A stretch of 64,000 nt of DNA from Volutella citrinella (GCA_034401135.1 JAWZSP010000007.1:2728001-2792000), one strand, 5' to 3'; positions 19,908 to 31,450 are shown, counted from the stretch's first letter. Made by a program: numbers and translations. The notes: generated from the letters alone by a model not told the origin.

Positions 19908-22900
19908 ATGGACTACTCACGTCTGCGCGCGGCCGCGCTCCGGGATGGCGAGGACGAAGAAGCCGTCACCGTTGATACCCGCGCCTTGATCGACAAGGTT
20001 CTTGCGCGATACTCTGGGGAATGGACAACTCTGCGAGAGCTTATTCAGAACGCTGCCGATGCGCAAGCAAAAACCGTCACTGTCAAGTGGGAGACACTGC
20101 CGTCCACCTCTGTTCCGCTACCCACGAACCCGAGCCGATCCGACCTCTTGAAACACACCCTCTCTCACCACACACTCCGAAGATTGGTCGTGCAAAATGA
20201 CGGTCAACCGTTTACAAAGACGGACTGGGGGAGGTTGAAGCGAATCGCCGAGGGAAATCCCGACGAGACCAAGATTGGCGCCTTTGGCGTGGGTTTCTAC
20301 AGCGTCTTTGCCGACTGCGAGGAGCCCTTCGTCAGCTCTGGTGCCGAGGCTATGGCGTTTTACTGGAAGGGGAATGCATTGTTCACTAAGAAGTCTCGTC
20401 TGCCAGAGGAGCAGGTGACTCCATACACAGCATTTGTTCTTGACTATCGAAATACCACGACACCGATGCCCAACCTACTCTCAGTCGGGCAGTTCCTCGC
20501 GACCAGTCTGACGTTTGTGGCGCTTGAGAAGATTGAGTTTTGGATCGATGATTTCGAGGTGTTGACGCTTCGGAAGAAGTCGTCGCCCAGTGTTGAACTC
20601 CCCTTGCCTCGCGATCTGGATGCGAGAACAAAGGATGGACTCATGAAGGTGGTCAGTGTCGACCGCACAAGCACACAAATCGATGCTTCTTACATGAACG
20701 TGATTGGATGGAAACCACAGACGGCTGCTGCCTCCAAGAGCACCGATTCGTACGGCACCCAAGAAGCGCCTTCACTGCGATCATTCTTCGCAAGATTCGC
20801 TGCAACAGCCGCACAAGCCGGGCTCAAAACCAAGGCCCAACAAGAGGAGCATGCCGCCCAAACAGTCATATCCGAGGATGTGACGAAAATGTCTACCTCG
20901 ACCATCTTCCTGCGGGCAACGTCGGCCTCCATAAAGACGAGCGTGGGGGCCTCCTTTGCGGCGGAGCTCGAGCGTGCCACAAAGAAGCCGCCTCCCAAAA
21001 CAACGAAGCTGTCTATTCTCACATCTTCATATGATGAGGCGCAAGCGTCACAAGATGCCGCGGCTAGTGGCGCCGTCGGCAAGGCTACCGATGTCTTTGC
21101 CTCGGTGTTGCCCAGCAAGAAGCCTGGTGGTCGCATCTTCATTGGATTTCCAACCATGCAGACAACTGGTGCTGGTTTGCACATCTCCGCGCCATCTGTG
21201 ATTCCAACTGTGGAGAGAGAGGCGATAGACCTGAACGCACGATGGGTCAGAAGCTGGAATGTCGAGATCCTTCGTGCTGCTGGTATTATCACAAGGCTGG
21301 CTTTCTCCAATGAGATGGGTGACCTCAGCAGCAGAATGAAGAGTGCAGCAGGCAAGGATGGCAAGATTTCAAAGGAAACCGTTGCCAAGTTTATGCCAGA
21401 GGCGCTGCACATTCTCAAAACCTTCACCTTTGGCGATTCAACCCCGAGCGGCCAGGTCGGACAGATCATCGAGGAAGCCTTCTGGATCTGTTTCAAGAAG
21501 GCAACGATCGAGACATACAGCAGCAAGGGCGTGTTGCAAACGTCCCAGGTCCGTCTCGATTCGGAAGAGCTGAACAAGTTCGTGGATAGCATCCCCATCA
21601 TTCCGAAGGATATGAAGGATGTGCCATTTGTTCGGAAACTCATAGACTACGGCCTGATCTCGCATATCACTGTGACAGATGTGAGGCAGGAGCTCGAGGC
21701 CAAGGCCATGAATCGTGTCCAGCTCATGAACTTCATCAGCTGGGCTGGAAAGAAGAGCCTAAGCGGCGAACTAGATGCCGGCAGCCGCACCGCCTTGCTT
21801 GAAGTCGCCGTCGGCACTATGAGTGATGATGGCGAGTCTGGGGAGATCATCGCGCTGGGAAGCATACAGTCCTACCTCCCCACAAACAGGATTCCCACAA
21901 ACTTGCCCATCCCTCCGACAACGATTCCCCATGCATTTACTGCAAACTCGCATGTTTCGGAGCTACAAGCTCTTGGGTGGGAAGCGCTCGAAGTTGTACC
22001 CTGGCTAAGGTTCCTCATCGAGACCAGGTCTTCACGTTCTGACGATGAGGATATTACCAAATCACCCAAGTTCGCAGTTCAGGTTCTCATGGTCTTGTCC
22101 AAGAATTGGGACAACAACAGTGTTGGAGCCAAGGCTGCCATGGTCAATCTTCTTCAAGCACACACAGTCATGCCTACCAAGCTTGGCATGAAAAAGCCAA
22201 TGGAGTCATTCTTCCCGAGTGTCAAGTTGTTCGACGACCTGCCCGTCATTCAAGGGTGCGATAAGCTGAAGGAGAAGTTTTTGGTGTCTCTCGGCGTGCG
22301 CAAAACCGTTGACCTTGAGACCATCTTCACCCGATTGCTCGATCCTTCGAACGATACTGGCGAGAAGAAATGGAGCCACGTCGAACTGGTCAAGTATCTC
22401 ACATCCGTGCAGGAGGACATTCCAGCCGGCGACCTTAGGAAGTTGAGAGAGACTCGGTTCTGTCCGGCGGAAGCCGGCCCCAAGGGAATGGAATCCACGA
22501 AGGCCTCGGAAACCCTTTGGAAACTCTCGGAACTCTTTGAGCCCAAAGATTCTCTGAGATTGCTTCGCTTGCCAATCCTACAGTGGCCTGGGCCACCTGG
22601 GAGCTTCCGACCCAGCAGCCCAGAGGCTCGTTTCCTTACGTCTCTCGGCCTCAGGGGATATCCTTCCGCGCCGGAGCTTGTGGACATGATGGCGAGCAAA
22701 GATGAAACGCTTCGTGCTCCAGCGATGACCTACTTTGTAGCCAATCATCAACTGAACAGATATTCAGCTTTCGATCTCGGGAGCAGCCCCAAGGCCTTCT
22801 TGCCATTGGAAGGAAGCCAACAACTCGTCCCGCCCTCGCAATGTTTTCATAATCCAAAGGCCGCCGTGCTGGGTTTCAACGTGCTCAGACGAGACCTTCA

Positions 22901-25344
22901 TGAGCATGCCGGTGTAAGTAGCTCTTCAGTCTGTGGTGTCTGTGTGGATCAGCTAACTTGTCCTAGAAATTTGGTGTTCGGAGAGATCCGCACATGGTCG
23001 AGTGTGTCAATCGCTTGCTCTCCAATCCTCCCAAGAGTCACAATGATGCCACCACGCTTTTTGGCTATTTTGCATCTCGCATCACTGAACTGGATCACGC
23101 CAGCCTTGCCAAGCTTAAGATCGCGCTTATTGTTCCCATCACCCGTTCCCCTCCGGCTGGGTCATCTGAAAAGTCAGCCCCCAAGCTCACGCATGTGTGC
23201 CCATCCCGGGTCTATTTGGGCACGTCGTCCACCTATGGCGACATCTTCGATTTCGTCGACTTTGGCTCAGATGCCAACGCATTCTTGTTCCAGTGCGGGG
23301 CGAAGAGTGAGCCAACAAAGATAGAGGTTGCGCACATGGCATGCAACGAGCCGGCGCGGCTCCTTGGTGTTCTCCAGAGCCCTGAGAAGTATCTTGACTT
23401 GCTCAAATCACTTGCGGAGGCCTCTTCCACATTGCATCGGGATAAGGAACTGTGGCGAAAGATGAGACATGCACCGTTCTTGCTTGCCTACAAGGAGCTG
23501 GCGCCGCCCAAAGGAAAAGCTGAGGAGTTGGATGAGGAAGAAGCGCCCATGAAGACATATCAGCTTGCATCCGCCAGCCAGATCGTGGTTCTCGACGACA
23601 TCATTAGCTACCGACTGTTCAAGGACAGGCTGATTTGTGCCCCTGAAGAGGATGCACTCGAGGTCTTCTATCTTGCTCTGGGTGCGCAAAAGCTGAGCAG
23701 CATTGTACATGAGGATGTCCACCTCGGATCTAGCACCAGTCAGCCCAAGGCGGCAGAGTCCCTACGGAAGCACGTTCTCGAAAGGTCAAAGCTCTTTCTC
23801 TACGAGTACGCAACCTACCGCCGCGACATCATCAAGCATGACACCAAGTGGCTGGAGAAGCACCTCATTGTTGAAACTGTTCGCTCAGTTGAGCTCCGGC
23901 GCAGCCTCAAGGGACACACCCACACCCACACAGAGAAGCGATTTGCTGCGCCCTCCAAGACGGGGACTCTCTACGTCGTGAGCGGATCGAAGGCAGACAT
24001 GTACCAGGTTGGCCAGGCCATCTGCCAGATGCTTTTGAACCGGCCCAATCAGCAGGCTTACCTGTTTTTCGAACCGTTTCTAACTCTTGACCTATACGGT
24101 CTACGGGCCCGTGGCTACAATGTTGATCGAATCCTACGCGCAAAGGCCGCTGAAGCCAGGATAGCAGAGGAAGAACGCCGCAAGGCCCTGGAGGAAGAAC
24201 AGCGCATGATAAGGGAGAGAGAACAGCAATGGGGTGAGCAGCAACGTGCCGCTGCCGAGGGCAAGGCTATTGAGGCAAAGGCAGCCGAGGCAGCACGAGA
24301 AGCTGCCCATTCTCCAGGGGTCATGCCAGGCTCATGGGATGCTTCTGACGAAGCCAGGCCGCCTCCAGTCGACCCTAGCAGGAAGAGCAGGGGCTTCTTT
24401 TCCAACTTTACCCGCCGCCTAGGCCTCGATTCCGACCAAAGCATGGGAGAAGCGAGCAAGCAACTCGAAAAGTTTCTGGATGCACCAACGGGACAGGGAC
24501 AGGCTTCCGGGGGCTCGGCTTCTGGTGGCGGCGGTCACGCTGATGCTCCTCGCCCCGGCAATGAGGACGGCAAGGTGACCAACCCTGCGGTTGTGCAGCA
24601 GAACTTGCTCAACGCTGTCAACTCCACCCGGGCGTATGGATCCAATAGCGTCTTCTCAACGCCCACTGTCAATGAGGTCAAGGAGCAGGCGACCTACTGC
24701 GATAGCACGCCAGCACACAACATTACGTTTGTGGCAGAGGCATCGAATGGAATCAAGGTGTTCGTAGACAAGGCCATGTCGAACAGGGCGCAGGAGTTCC
24801 TGTCAGCCAACCTTGCTTCGATAAACACCTTTGGGTCGCTCCTGGTCGAGATTGGCCAGGTCTACTCACTGTCGCCCAAGGTTCTGCACATCTTCTACGA
24901 CGAGGCCGGTGGGTCGATAGCGTTCAACACTGGCGGTAGCATTTTCTGCAACTTCCGGTTCTTCCTACAGCTGCATGCCGCTCAGATGGAAGGGCCGCGA
25001 CCAGGCGAAGCCAAGGCAGAGGCGGGAACATGGTGGTGGGTTGTGCTAGCCCACGAGTTGGCTCACAACCTCGTGTCAACCCACAACTCGGATCACAGTT
25101 ACTACACGTAAGTTTCGTATTTTGGCATGATTTGGGTGCGGGAAGGGCTAACAGCGTTGGCAGTGAATCGTTTATCCAGCAGTACTTCTCCAAGATTATG
25201 GTCAAGACGACACAGTGGTTGACGAGTACACCTCCCGCAATTCCTCAACGTCCTGCCCTGCCGGCGTCTGGAGTTGAGGTGCAGCAGCCGCAGGGCGCTC
25301 CCCCGCCATACACTAGAGAGGCAAATAGAAGTTTGCTTGACTAA
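19908..25344 (+). CDS. Sacsin-like protein with N-terminal GHKL ATPase fold and C-terminal HExxH motif
   Basis: Exons 19908-22913, 22967-25107 and 25164-25344; 1775 residues. The N-terminus matches the Hsp90-like nucleotide-binding repeat of sacsin. It has the N box LRELIQNAADAQA, RLVVQNDGQPF with the ATP-contacting Asp/Gly, then GAFGVGFYSVF. A large middle region (about 200-1400) shows no domain I can name. A Glu/Ala/Arg-rich coiled coil (about 1400-1470) and a Gly/Ser linker follow. The C-terminal 200 residues include AFNTGGSIFCNFRFF and AHELAHNLVSTHNSDH. The HELAH (about residues 1698-1702) is a zincin-type metal site with a further His downstream. Fungal proteins of this type are usually annotated only as ATPase-like or DUF-containing. 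A chaperone-like role is inferred from the ATPase fold; peptidase activity is an untested inference. Confidence 0.85.
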
Positions 25345-26032
25345 GACTATTGTTTAGAGGATGACAGTTTTTGCATCATGCATGGCGCAGGCGATGAGTT
25401 TGGGATACGGAGCGCTGCATTCAGGGGGACTAGAAGCGAAGAGCCGAATTCGAGTTTATCAGGACGGCTGTAGCTGGCATAGAGTATTGTAATAGAGCAT
25501 CCCGTTGGTGTTTTCTAATGTATTGCACTGTTCAGTGAATGTGTATCTTGCAGTTGAAGGCAGTATTCACGGTTAATTGTATTTCGGTGTTCGGTTGAGA
25601 GGTCGCCTTTTCCTTTGTGCTTGTCTCAAAACATACCAACCCACCTATGGGTTTCTTTCAAAATTTCCACGATTTGTCCTCGCTTTTCTGCCGAATCGCT
25701 CGAAACAGGTCGGGAACAGACCGTAATATTTTTTGGGCCTTTTTAGAAGCAGAGGCTTGAGTGTCTACAAAAACCATGAGTTCCCTAGAAGACGTTTGTT
25801 TAGTTGTCTGAGACCTAGGGTAGCCACCCTTCGATCTGAGTCCCGCCTCATCACGTGACTGCATCCGTGACCAATCATCACGACTCCAATTGAGCTTGAA
25901 TCCTCACCATCAGGACGTCTTCACTCGGTAGAGCCGCCACGACCCCAGTCCTCTCCGACCACGCGACCCCCCGAAACAGGACCAAACCACCCCAATTCCC
26001 TCTTCCGAGACCCCGACGGCCGATTGCCCATC
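25345..26032. other. Intergenic region, promoter of the complex I subunit gene
   Basis: About 690 nt with no coding region seen. The first half is AT-rich and fits the 3' UTR of the sacsin-like gene. A CACGTG palindrome and two CCAAT boxes lie at 25852-25890 (listed separately). Confidence 0.55.
25852..25890 (+). promoter_or_regulatory. CACGTG palindrome with two CCAAT boxes
   Basis: CACGTG occurs at 25852-25857, CCAAT at 25871-25875 and again at 25886-25890, some 145-180 nt before the complex I start codon. CCAAT is the binding core of the fungal Hap/HAP complex, which controls respiratory genes. CACGTG is the Cbf1/bHLH core. Their use here is inferred from position and spacing. Confidence 0.45.
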
Positions 26033-26428
26033 ATGGTTCACCGCATCGCTTTCTGGAGCCTCTTCGGTACGTGAACCTGCGCCAATATGCTGCTGGGCCG
26101 AGCCGGGCGGCATGGAGCGAGCCTCCTCTCCCCTACATATTCCTCTGCTACAAGTCCACAAGTCGCTAACGACAGCTCCTCGTTTCCCCAATCGACAGGC
26201 CTGGGTGTGCGATTCTGGCAGGTCGGCATCGAGATGCGCCCCTTCTTCAACAAGTCGTCCCTCTGGGTGTACCCCGTGTACGCCGCGGGCGGCGCCAGCT
26301 TCGGCTACTGGCTCCAGGGCGTCGACGACAGGCAGACGGCTACCCTGTCCCAGCGAAAGGCCCTCCTTCTCGAGAAGCGGGCGCGCAAGGCCCAGCGGGA
26401 CGCAGAGAAGGCTGAGACCGAGGCGTGA
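26033..26428 (+). CDS. Small mitochondrial inner-membrane protein, probable NADH:ubiquinone oxidoreductase accessory subunit (14 kDa type)
   Basis: Exons 26033-26066 and 26199-26428; 87 residues. The first exon encodes MVHRIAFWSLF and the second continues GLGVRFWQVGIEMRPFFNKS. One transmembrane helix follows (about residues 32-50, LWVYPVYAAGGASFGYWL). The C-terminus is a charged amphipathic tail (QRKALLLEKRARKAQRDAEK). This short single-helix pattern with the GIEMRPFF and SFGYWLQGV motifs is what related fungi annotate as a 14 kDa complex I subunit. I recall the family by motif only and cannot say which mammalian subunit it matches. The intron (132 nt) is longer than average here. Upstream CCAAT boxes fit a respiratory gene. 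Confidence 0.65.
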
Positions 26429-26795
26429 GGCAAGGCCGCGCCTAATACAAATCGAAATGAATGGGAAAAGGGAAACCCGCCGGCATTGGGTTGGGGGATT
26501 CGGGGCCGAGGAAGAGCTTGTACATATTAAATCTTGTGGGAATAGAAGCCGTCCAACGCATGACGCCTGAATCCAAAGATTGGGTCTCTTTTGTTATGCA
26601 AGAATGCTGCTCCTTTGGGAACCTCCTGGTCCATGGCCCACCTGGACTGGGAACAAGCCATTTTCAACCGACAACTTGTATTGTGGAATTGTTCATGTTC
26701 ATTCAGACTGTTCTATCTGTGTTTTGATTCATCTCATCCGTGTGGGATTCCCAAGCTATCTCGTCCCTCTCCACAAACCCTCCACTGCCAGCAAC
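26429..26795. other. Convergent 3' intergenic region
   Basis: This lies between the ends of the complex I gene (plus) and eIF2B delta (minus). No gene is seen; small frames on the plus strand overlap one another and lack domains. Confidence 0.55.
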
Positions 26796-28216
26796 TTACA
26801 ACTCCTCAAGCTTCCTTAGAATCGCCGGCACGGAAGTAGCAGACGAGTTTCCAAGCTCGGTGACCACTACGGAAATGTATGTGTCCCTTGTAGTGTCGAA
26901 CAACAACCGGAAGCCCGCATCAGTGCATCGCTCGGGGTCGATCTCGTTGTAGGTCAGCGAGTCAATGGACAAACGCTCAGTAAAGTTGACGGTTTCGGAG
27001 AGAGCAATGACCCTCACGCCCAAGTCTGTAGCGGTGGTGGCAATATCGCACGAGCCGGCGCGGGCGTACATGGCGCCGTTGCTGAAGATGGCCTCAGCAG
27101 CAAGGAGAACCTGCGTCGTCTCCCGGAGGTGAGTTCGCAGGGCACCGAGGTCGGAGGCGTAGGTGACTGGGATGGAGGCCGAAGCCAGGCGCTTGGCCAG
27201 GGCGAGGCCAACACGCTCATACGGATCGTCGACGAGGATGACCCGGAAGCGCTTGCCCACGTTGCGGGCCTGTAGAAGAGTGCGCTCGACGAGGTGGTGC
27301 TGAGCATAGGTGAGGATGACGTCGTCGTTGACAATCATGTCAGCGGCCGTCTGGACAATGACATAGTCGGCCAGTGTGATGCGCTCGCGAATGAAGCTGT
27401 CAATGGCCTCGCACAGCAGTTTCTTGGCATCCGAGTCGGGCATGTCGATGTCCAGCTTGCTGATCTGGAGCTTGAGCCACCGGATGGCATTGCCCATGGA
27501 GAAACACATTGGCCGACATGCCGTGAGGTAGTCAATCTGAGGGTTGAGGACGTGCGAGGTGAAGTGGCGTGAGAAGGTGAAGCCAATCGGGGTAGTGTAT
27601 GAGTCGATGACCTGGGCAGTTTATTTAGTACGACGTCCATTCGTAGCGGTATATCCAAAAGCGAGAGAGAGAGAGAGAGAGAACGTACCTTCTTGAAAGC
27701 TAGCAGCGTCGCCTCTAGCCGGGTGATGCTGTCGCTGATGGCGAAGGCGCTCATGTGCTCGCCGAGAACCAGGACCGCGGGGTGGACATCCTTGTCGGCC
27801 TGTGTCATGTCTATCCTCTTGGCCATGGCTAGATGGCTGAAGCAGCCCGGGATGGATGGCTTGTTCTCCTTCACAGCGACAGGCGCAGTCGCGGCGGCGG
27901 CTGGCCGAATTGGCAGCTTGGCGGCGCCATGCTGGCCATCCTGCTTGCCCTTGCCCTTGCCGCCCTTGCCGTCGCCGCCGGCCGCCGGCTGCCCACCAGA
28001 GGCAGGACCTTGTGAGGTCTGGGCGGCCTTGGCCTGGGCTCTTCGAGCAGCCTTCTCCTCCTTTGCCTTCTTCTTCAGTTCGGCGCCGGATAGCTTCTTC
28101 TCGCCCGAGGCGGAGGCGGGCGCCTGGTCCTTCTGCTGTGTCTTGGGCTGCTGCTCCTTCTTCTCCTTCTTGCCACTGCCCTGGCCTGTAGGGGCAGGAC
28201 CTGTTTCTGCTGCCAT
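26796..28216 (-). CDS. GCD2: Translation initiation factor eIF2B subunit delta
   Basis: Two exons on minus, 27689-28216 then 26796-27611; 447 residues. eIF2B exchanges GDP for GTP on eIF2, and the delta subunit belongs to its regulatory core, which senses phosphorylated eIF2 in general amino-acid control. The N-terminus is Lys/Ala/Gly-rich and low in complexity (KKKAKEEKAARRAQAKAA). The conserved Rossmann-like half contains HPAVLVLGEHMSAFAISDS, FTFSRHFTSHVLNPQ, ADYVIVQTAADMIVNDDVIL, VILVDDPYERVGLALAKRL and LLAAEAIFSNGAMYARAGS. The join at the 77-nt intron reads LLAFKKVIDSYTTPIGF. That intron contains a (GA)10 tract just inside its donor. The frame extends to 28387, but 28216 is the first in-frame ATG. 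Confidence 0.92.
27663..27682. repeat. (GA)10 microsatellite inside the eIF2B delta intron
   Basis: Ten uninterrupted GA units, read as (TC)10 on the transcribed strand, immediately follow the splice donor gtacgt of the single intron. The tract lies within a 77-nt intron, so length changes here directly alter intron size. Confidence 0.9.
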
Positions 28217-29708
28217 GGGGGGCGTACTGCGAAGACGGCCGCTGGAGGCCAAGTGAGTTGGATGTGAGGAGGTGGTGGTGGTGGTGGTGGGACTCGCAAG
28301 AGGCGGGGCACCCGATGGATGCGCTCGCGGCGTCTGTCGAAGCGCTGGAGGTCTGAGAGGCTCTGAACCGGAATTGGGGATTCTCAAAGTGCAAACGGGG
28401 TTGTAGACGTCGATATGGGCCGTCGAGGGCGTTGTGCGGGCGGTGCTGCGGGATTGGGTTGTGGGTGATGAGTATTCGAGACCTTTGAGTCACTCAGAAA
28501 ATAATCACCTTGGCCCCGGCGCTGGGATGGGTGGAGGGTTGCCCCGCGCTAATGATGGCCAGCTGTGTGCTGCAGTTTCAGCAGATCTACGGCCTACAGA
28601 CATCCCACTGCAAAAAGCCTACGACCAGCGACCATAATCTCCAATGACTGCTTTTTTACTTTGCCAGCCTGCCTTGAAATGCACATTAGCGATTGAGACA
28701 AGAGATCTATGGCTACATGCACGTAGGAGGGAGCATTGATTCACAATATGCGCACCCCAACCACACCAGGTCGGATTGTCAAGTTCTTGCTCCTTGACGT
28801 GTTGAACATTACGAAGAGCAGTCTCGAAGGATTACGGGTGGTGCCAAGCATTTACTTCCATTGTTTCCGTTGGGCCAGCCTCCTAGACTCACGTAGGGTT
28901 TTGGGACATTGTTCCACGTTCACCAGGGCGTGCTCAACACGTCCATTTCCCTAATCTCGCGCAGTCTACTGAGGTTCATGTGCTTCCTTCTTCACGCCAG
29001 CCCGTGAGCCAAACGTAATGAAAGAAATGAATCCCGAAGGGTTAAGTGGTCAAAAATTCTCTCGCCAGGCAGAGCCCAACGAGAAGTGGTCAGTGTATAG
29101 TTTTCAACTAGCAAAATTCCTCTCTCAGCTTATCGCTTCACGGAGAAGGAAAACGCCCGTGCACTTGGATGGAGAGGAAAGGAAGAAAAGAAGACTGAAA
29201 GGCCAGGAGGGAGGCGGAAATTTATACCTGTCTGGAGCCAGAAAAAGCACGGGCCACATCCCCCATTACCTAAGGCACCAAGGCCAAAAGGGTGTGAGTT
29301 GATTGGCCTCGGCGTCAGCCGTCAGGCACCTGTCCAGGCACCCGTAGGCAGCTACGGGTCACCTCAGCCCTCAGAGCAAAATTCAGCTATCAGAGCTCAG
29401 AGACGCAGGTGGCTGGAGGCAGTGAACATCACAACTTCACCAAATAAGCATTGATTATAGGACAAAATTTTTTTTGTGTGCGCCGTAGCGATGACCACAC
29501 CAGCTATTGAACAGTCCTAACTCCGTACTAATGCAACAATGGTACCAGTGGAAACAAACGCAATGCTATGCTGTGCTGTGCTAAGTTTGAAAACAAGCCC
29601 TTCACCCTCAAGGTGAACTGAACAATGGCCGACATTTCCATGCGTCTTGTGGGTATTCCAAACGAAAATGAGGCTAAAAAAAACGAACATATTATCCTCG
29701 TGACCATG
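28217..29708. other. Intergenic region, promoter of eIF2B delta and 3' flank of CDT1
   Basis: About 1.5 kb without a recognisable gene. A (GGT)6 tract at 28271-28288 lies 55 nt upstream of the eIF2B delta ATG, probably in its leader. Short plus-strand frames at 28736-29302 lack domain content. Confidence 0.5.
28271..28288. repeat. (GGT)6 trinucleotide tract
   Basis: Six GGT units directly upstream of the eIF2B delta start, read as (ACC)6 in the probable 5' UTR. Confidence 0.85.
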
Positions 29709-31151
29709 TCAACCAAGCAGCTTCTGGACACGCTCGTGAATCACTCGATCCACAGGCTGACAATGTCGCTGCACAACCACGTTCTCCCTCCCGCCGATTG
29801 GCACAATTCGGAGCCACTCTGGCGCCACTTCCTTTGCGATGAGTCGGACGCAAGCCGCACCCTCTTCCTTTGAAAGAGGCACCCGGAGAGAATCTTTAAG
29901 CTTTTCCTGGATGACAGCCATTGTGAAGGCTTGACGAGGTAGCGACATGGGGTTCGACAGGCTGAGCATTGAGATGGTCGCAGCAACATCAGTGACGCGG
30001 TTGAGAGCAGCGCGCCGCTCAAGCTCGGGGCCGGAAGGCGGAAGCGGCTCGTTGGCTCTGGCGAGCTGCTTCATCCGAAGGCGATCGAGAAGTCCCATTT
30101 TAGTGCCATCTGGGTTGAGCATGGGACTTTCCACGGCCACCTTTTTCGTCTCCTTCTCCTGTTGCTTGACGGCAATGGAGCTCTTCAAGTCGGCAAGCGC
30201 ACGCTGCCCCTTTGCCATTACTGGATTCGCTTGGCTTCCAGTGTTCATGTTGGTGATACCGGCCTGGGGTAGATCGCCCAAGCTGAGGTTGCCAAAGGGG
30301 ATGTCGACATCCGTCATCTCATCCGCCGCTCGCTCAGCACACAAATCCTTGAGGTTCATCCGAAACTGGGCGTTGAGATTTTCTTCGTTGATGGGTTTCG
30401 GATCGGCAGAGGAAGCAAGCTCAACGCAGACTTTTCCCTTGCCATAGTCGGTAATGATGAAGGGAGAGACGGTGCCATGCCTCGTTGACGCCTGTATCGC
30501 AATGCAGCGCTGGATATCCTGAATCGTGACCTGTCGCTTACCCCATGTCCGAGAGATATGGGGGGATATGGAGCTGAAGTTGACCGGGGCGTTGCTTCCA
30601 TTGTGCGCAAAGTGGAACACCAACGTCTTGACAAAGGCTCGGTGGAGGTCAACCAGCTCCGCCAGCTGAGGAGGCAGACTAGCTGATGGCTTCTCCTCTG
30701 ACTTGTGTAGTTTCTTGAATGTTTCATCAAGTTTTGTCTGGATGCTCTTGCCCTGTCGTTTTGATGTCGAGAGAAGAGTAGATTCGCTGGCTTTATGGGC
30801 CGACGCCGTCCGCGAGGCCGCTTTCCTAGCAACCGGCTTGCCCTTGGTAATTGCCTTCTGAGAAGTGGGTTGCGGCGGGGATTGGACCTCCGGGCGTCGA
30901 CAGGCTCGCTTTACTGGGGCAGACTCCTCATCACTGCTCGGCGAGAAGGAGATTGTTCTTGAGGTGATCTGGGGATGAGCATCCGATTCGATATTGCTCG
31001 CCTTCCGCTTTCGCGTGGCAGGAGTGGTTGAGCTGGCGGCAATTTTTTTTACTGAAGCATCGGGAAAGACCTGGGCCTTGGAGACTCGGGCGAAGCTACC
31101 GATGTTCTGGCCATTCGATGGGGTGGCGGTGGTACGCTTGGGTCGAGGCAT
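29709..31151 (-). CDS. CDT1: DNA replication licensing factor Cdt1
   Basis: Single exon, 480 residues. Cdt1 loads the MCM2-7 helicase onto origins in G1 together with ORC and Cdc6. The N-terminal 130 residues are basic and Ser/Thr/Pro-rich, consistent with phosphorylation and nuclear import (RKRKAS). A central winged-helix region spans roughly 150-260 (LPPQLAELVDLHRAFVKTLV, RTWGKRQVTIQDIQRCIAI, ITDYGKGKVCVEL). The C-terminal MCM-binding winged helix follows: LLDRLRMKQLARANE, RVTDVAATISMLSL, FTMAVIQEKLKDSL and APEWLRIVPIGGRENVVV. SIQTKLDETFKKLHK near residue 137 resembles a degenerate PCNA-interaction box. The upstream frame is open but 31151 is the first ATG. Three MluI cell-cycle boxes lie 300-543 nt upstream. 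Confidence 0.88.
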   Translation of the reverse strand: MPRPKRTTATPSNGQNIGSFARVSKAQVFPDASVKKIAASSTTPATRKRKASNIESDAHPQITSRTISFSPSSDEESAPVKRACRRPEVQSPPQPTSQKAITKGKPVARKAASRTASAHKASESTLLSTSKRQGKSIQTKLDETFKKLHKSEEKPSASLPPQLAELVDLHRAFVKTLVFHFAHNGSNAPVNFSSISPHISRTWGKRQVTIQDIQRCIAIQASTRHGTVSPFIITDYGKGKVCVELASSADPKPINEENLNAQFRMNLKDLCAERAADEMTDVDIPFGNLSLGDLPQAGITNMNTGSQANPVMAKGQRALADLKSSIAVKQQEKETKKVAVESPMLNPDGTKMGLLDRLRMKQLARANEPLPPSGPELERRAALNRVTDVAATISMLSLSNPMSLPRQAFTMAVIQEKLKDSLRVPLSKEEGAACVRLIAKEVAPEWLRIVPIGGRENVVVQRHCQPVDRVIHERVQKLLG

Positions 31152-31450
31152 CCTGGCAAGCAAAATTCTCCGGTCGTGGGTTCTAAGCGGTTCGGGGTGG
31201 GAGGCGCAACAGTCGACGGTTCCGGACGGCAAGCAGGATGAAAGCTTCAGTGATAAAGTGCAAAGCAGTGGCGAATCAAGATCTTTCTGAAGTTGAAGGT
31301 GCGTTGGTGGGGGACATCAATGGGAAGGAGTGAACAGGAAATCATAACGGTGGAGGGGAGGGCCCTTGCCTCCCTGGTCATATTCGTCGCCTGGAGAACC
31401 ATGAGGCCCAGCAGCGCGTCCATGCGCGCGCGTGTGAGGCGCGTCGTAAA

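Noticed and set aside
20690..21643. 317-codon minus-strand frame opposite the sacsin-like gene
   Set aside because: It is an antisense shadow of a strong coding exon whose conserved motifs are all on the plus strand.
27621..28493. 290-codon minus-strand frame overlapping eIF2B delta
   Set aside because: It is an alternative phase of the low-complexity 5' part of the eIF2B delta gene; the conserved protein uses the other frame.
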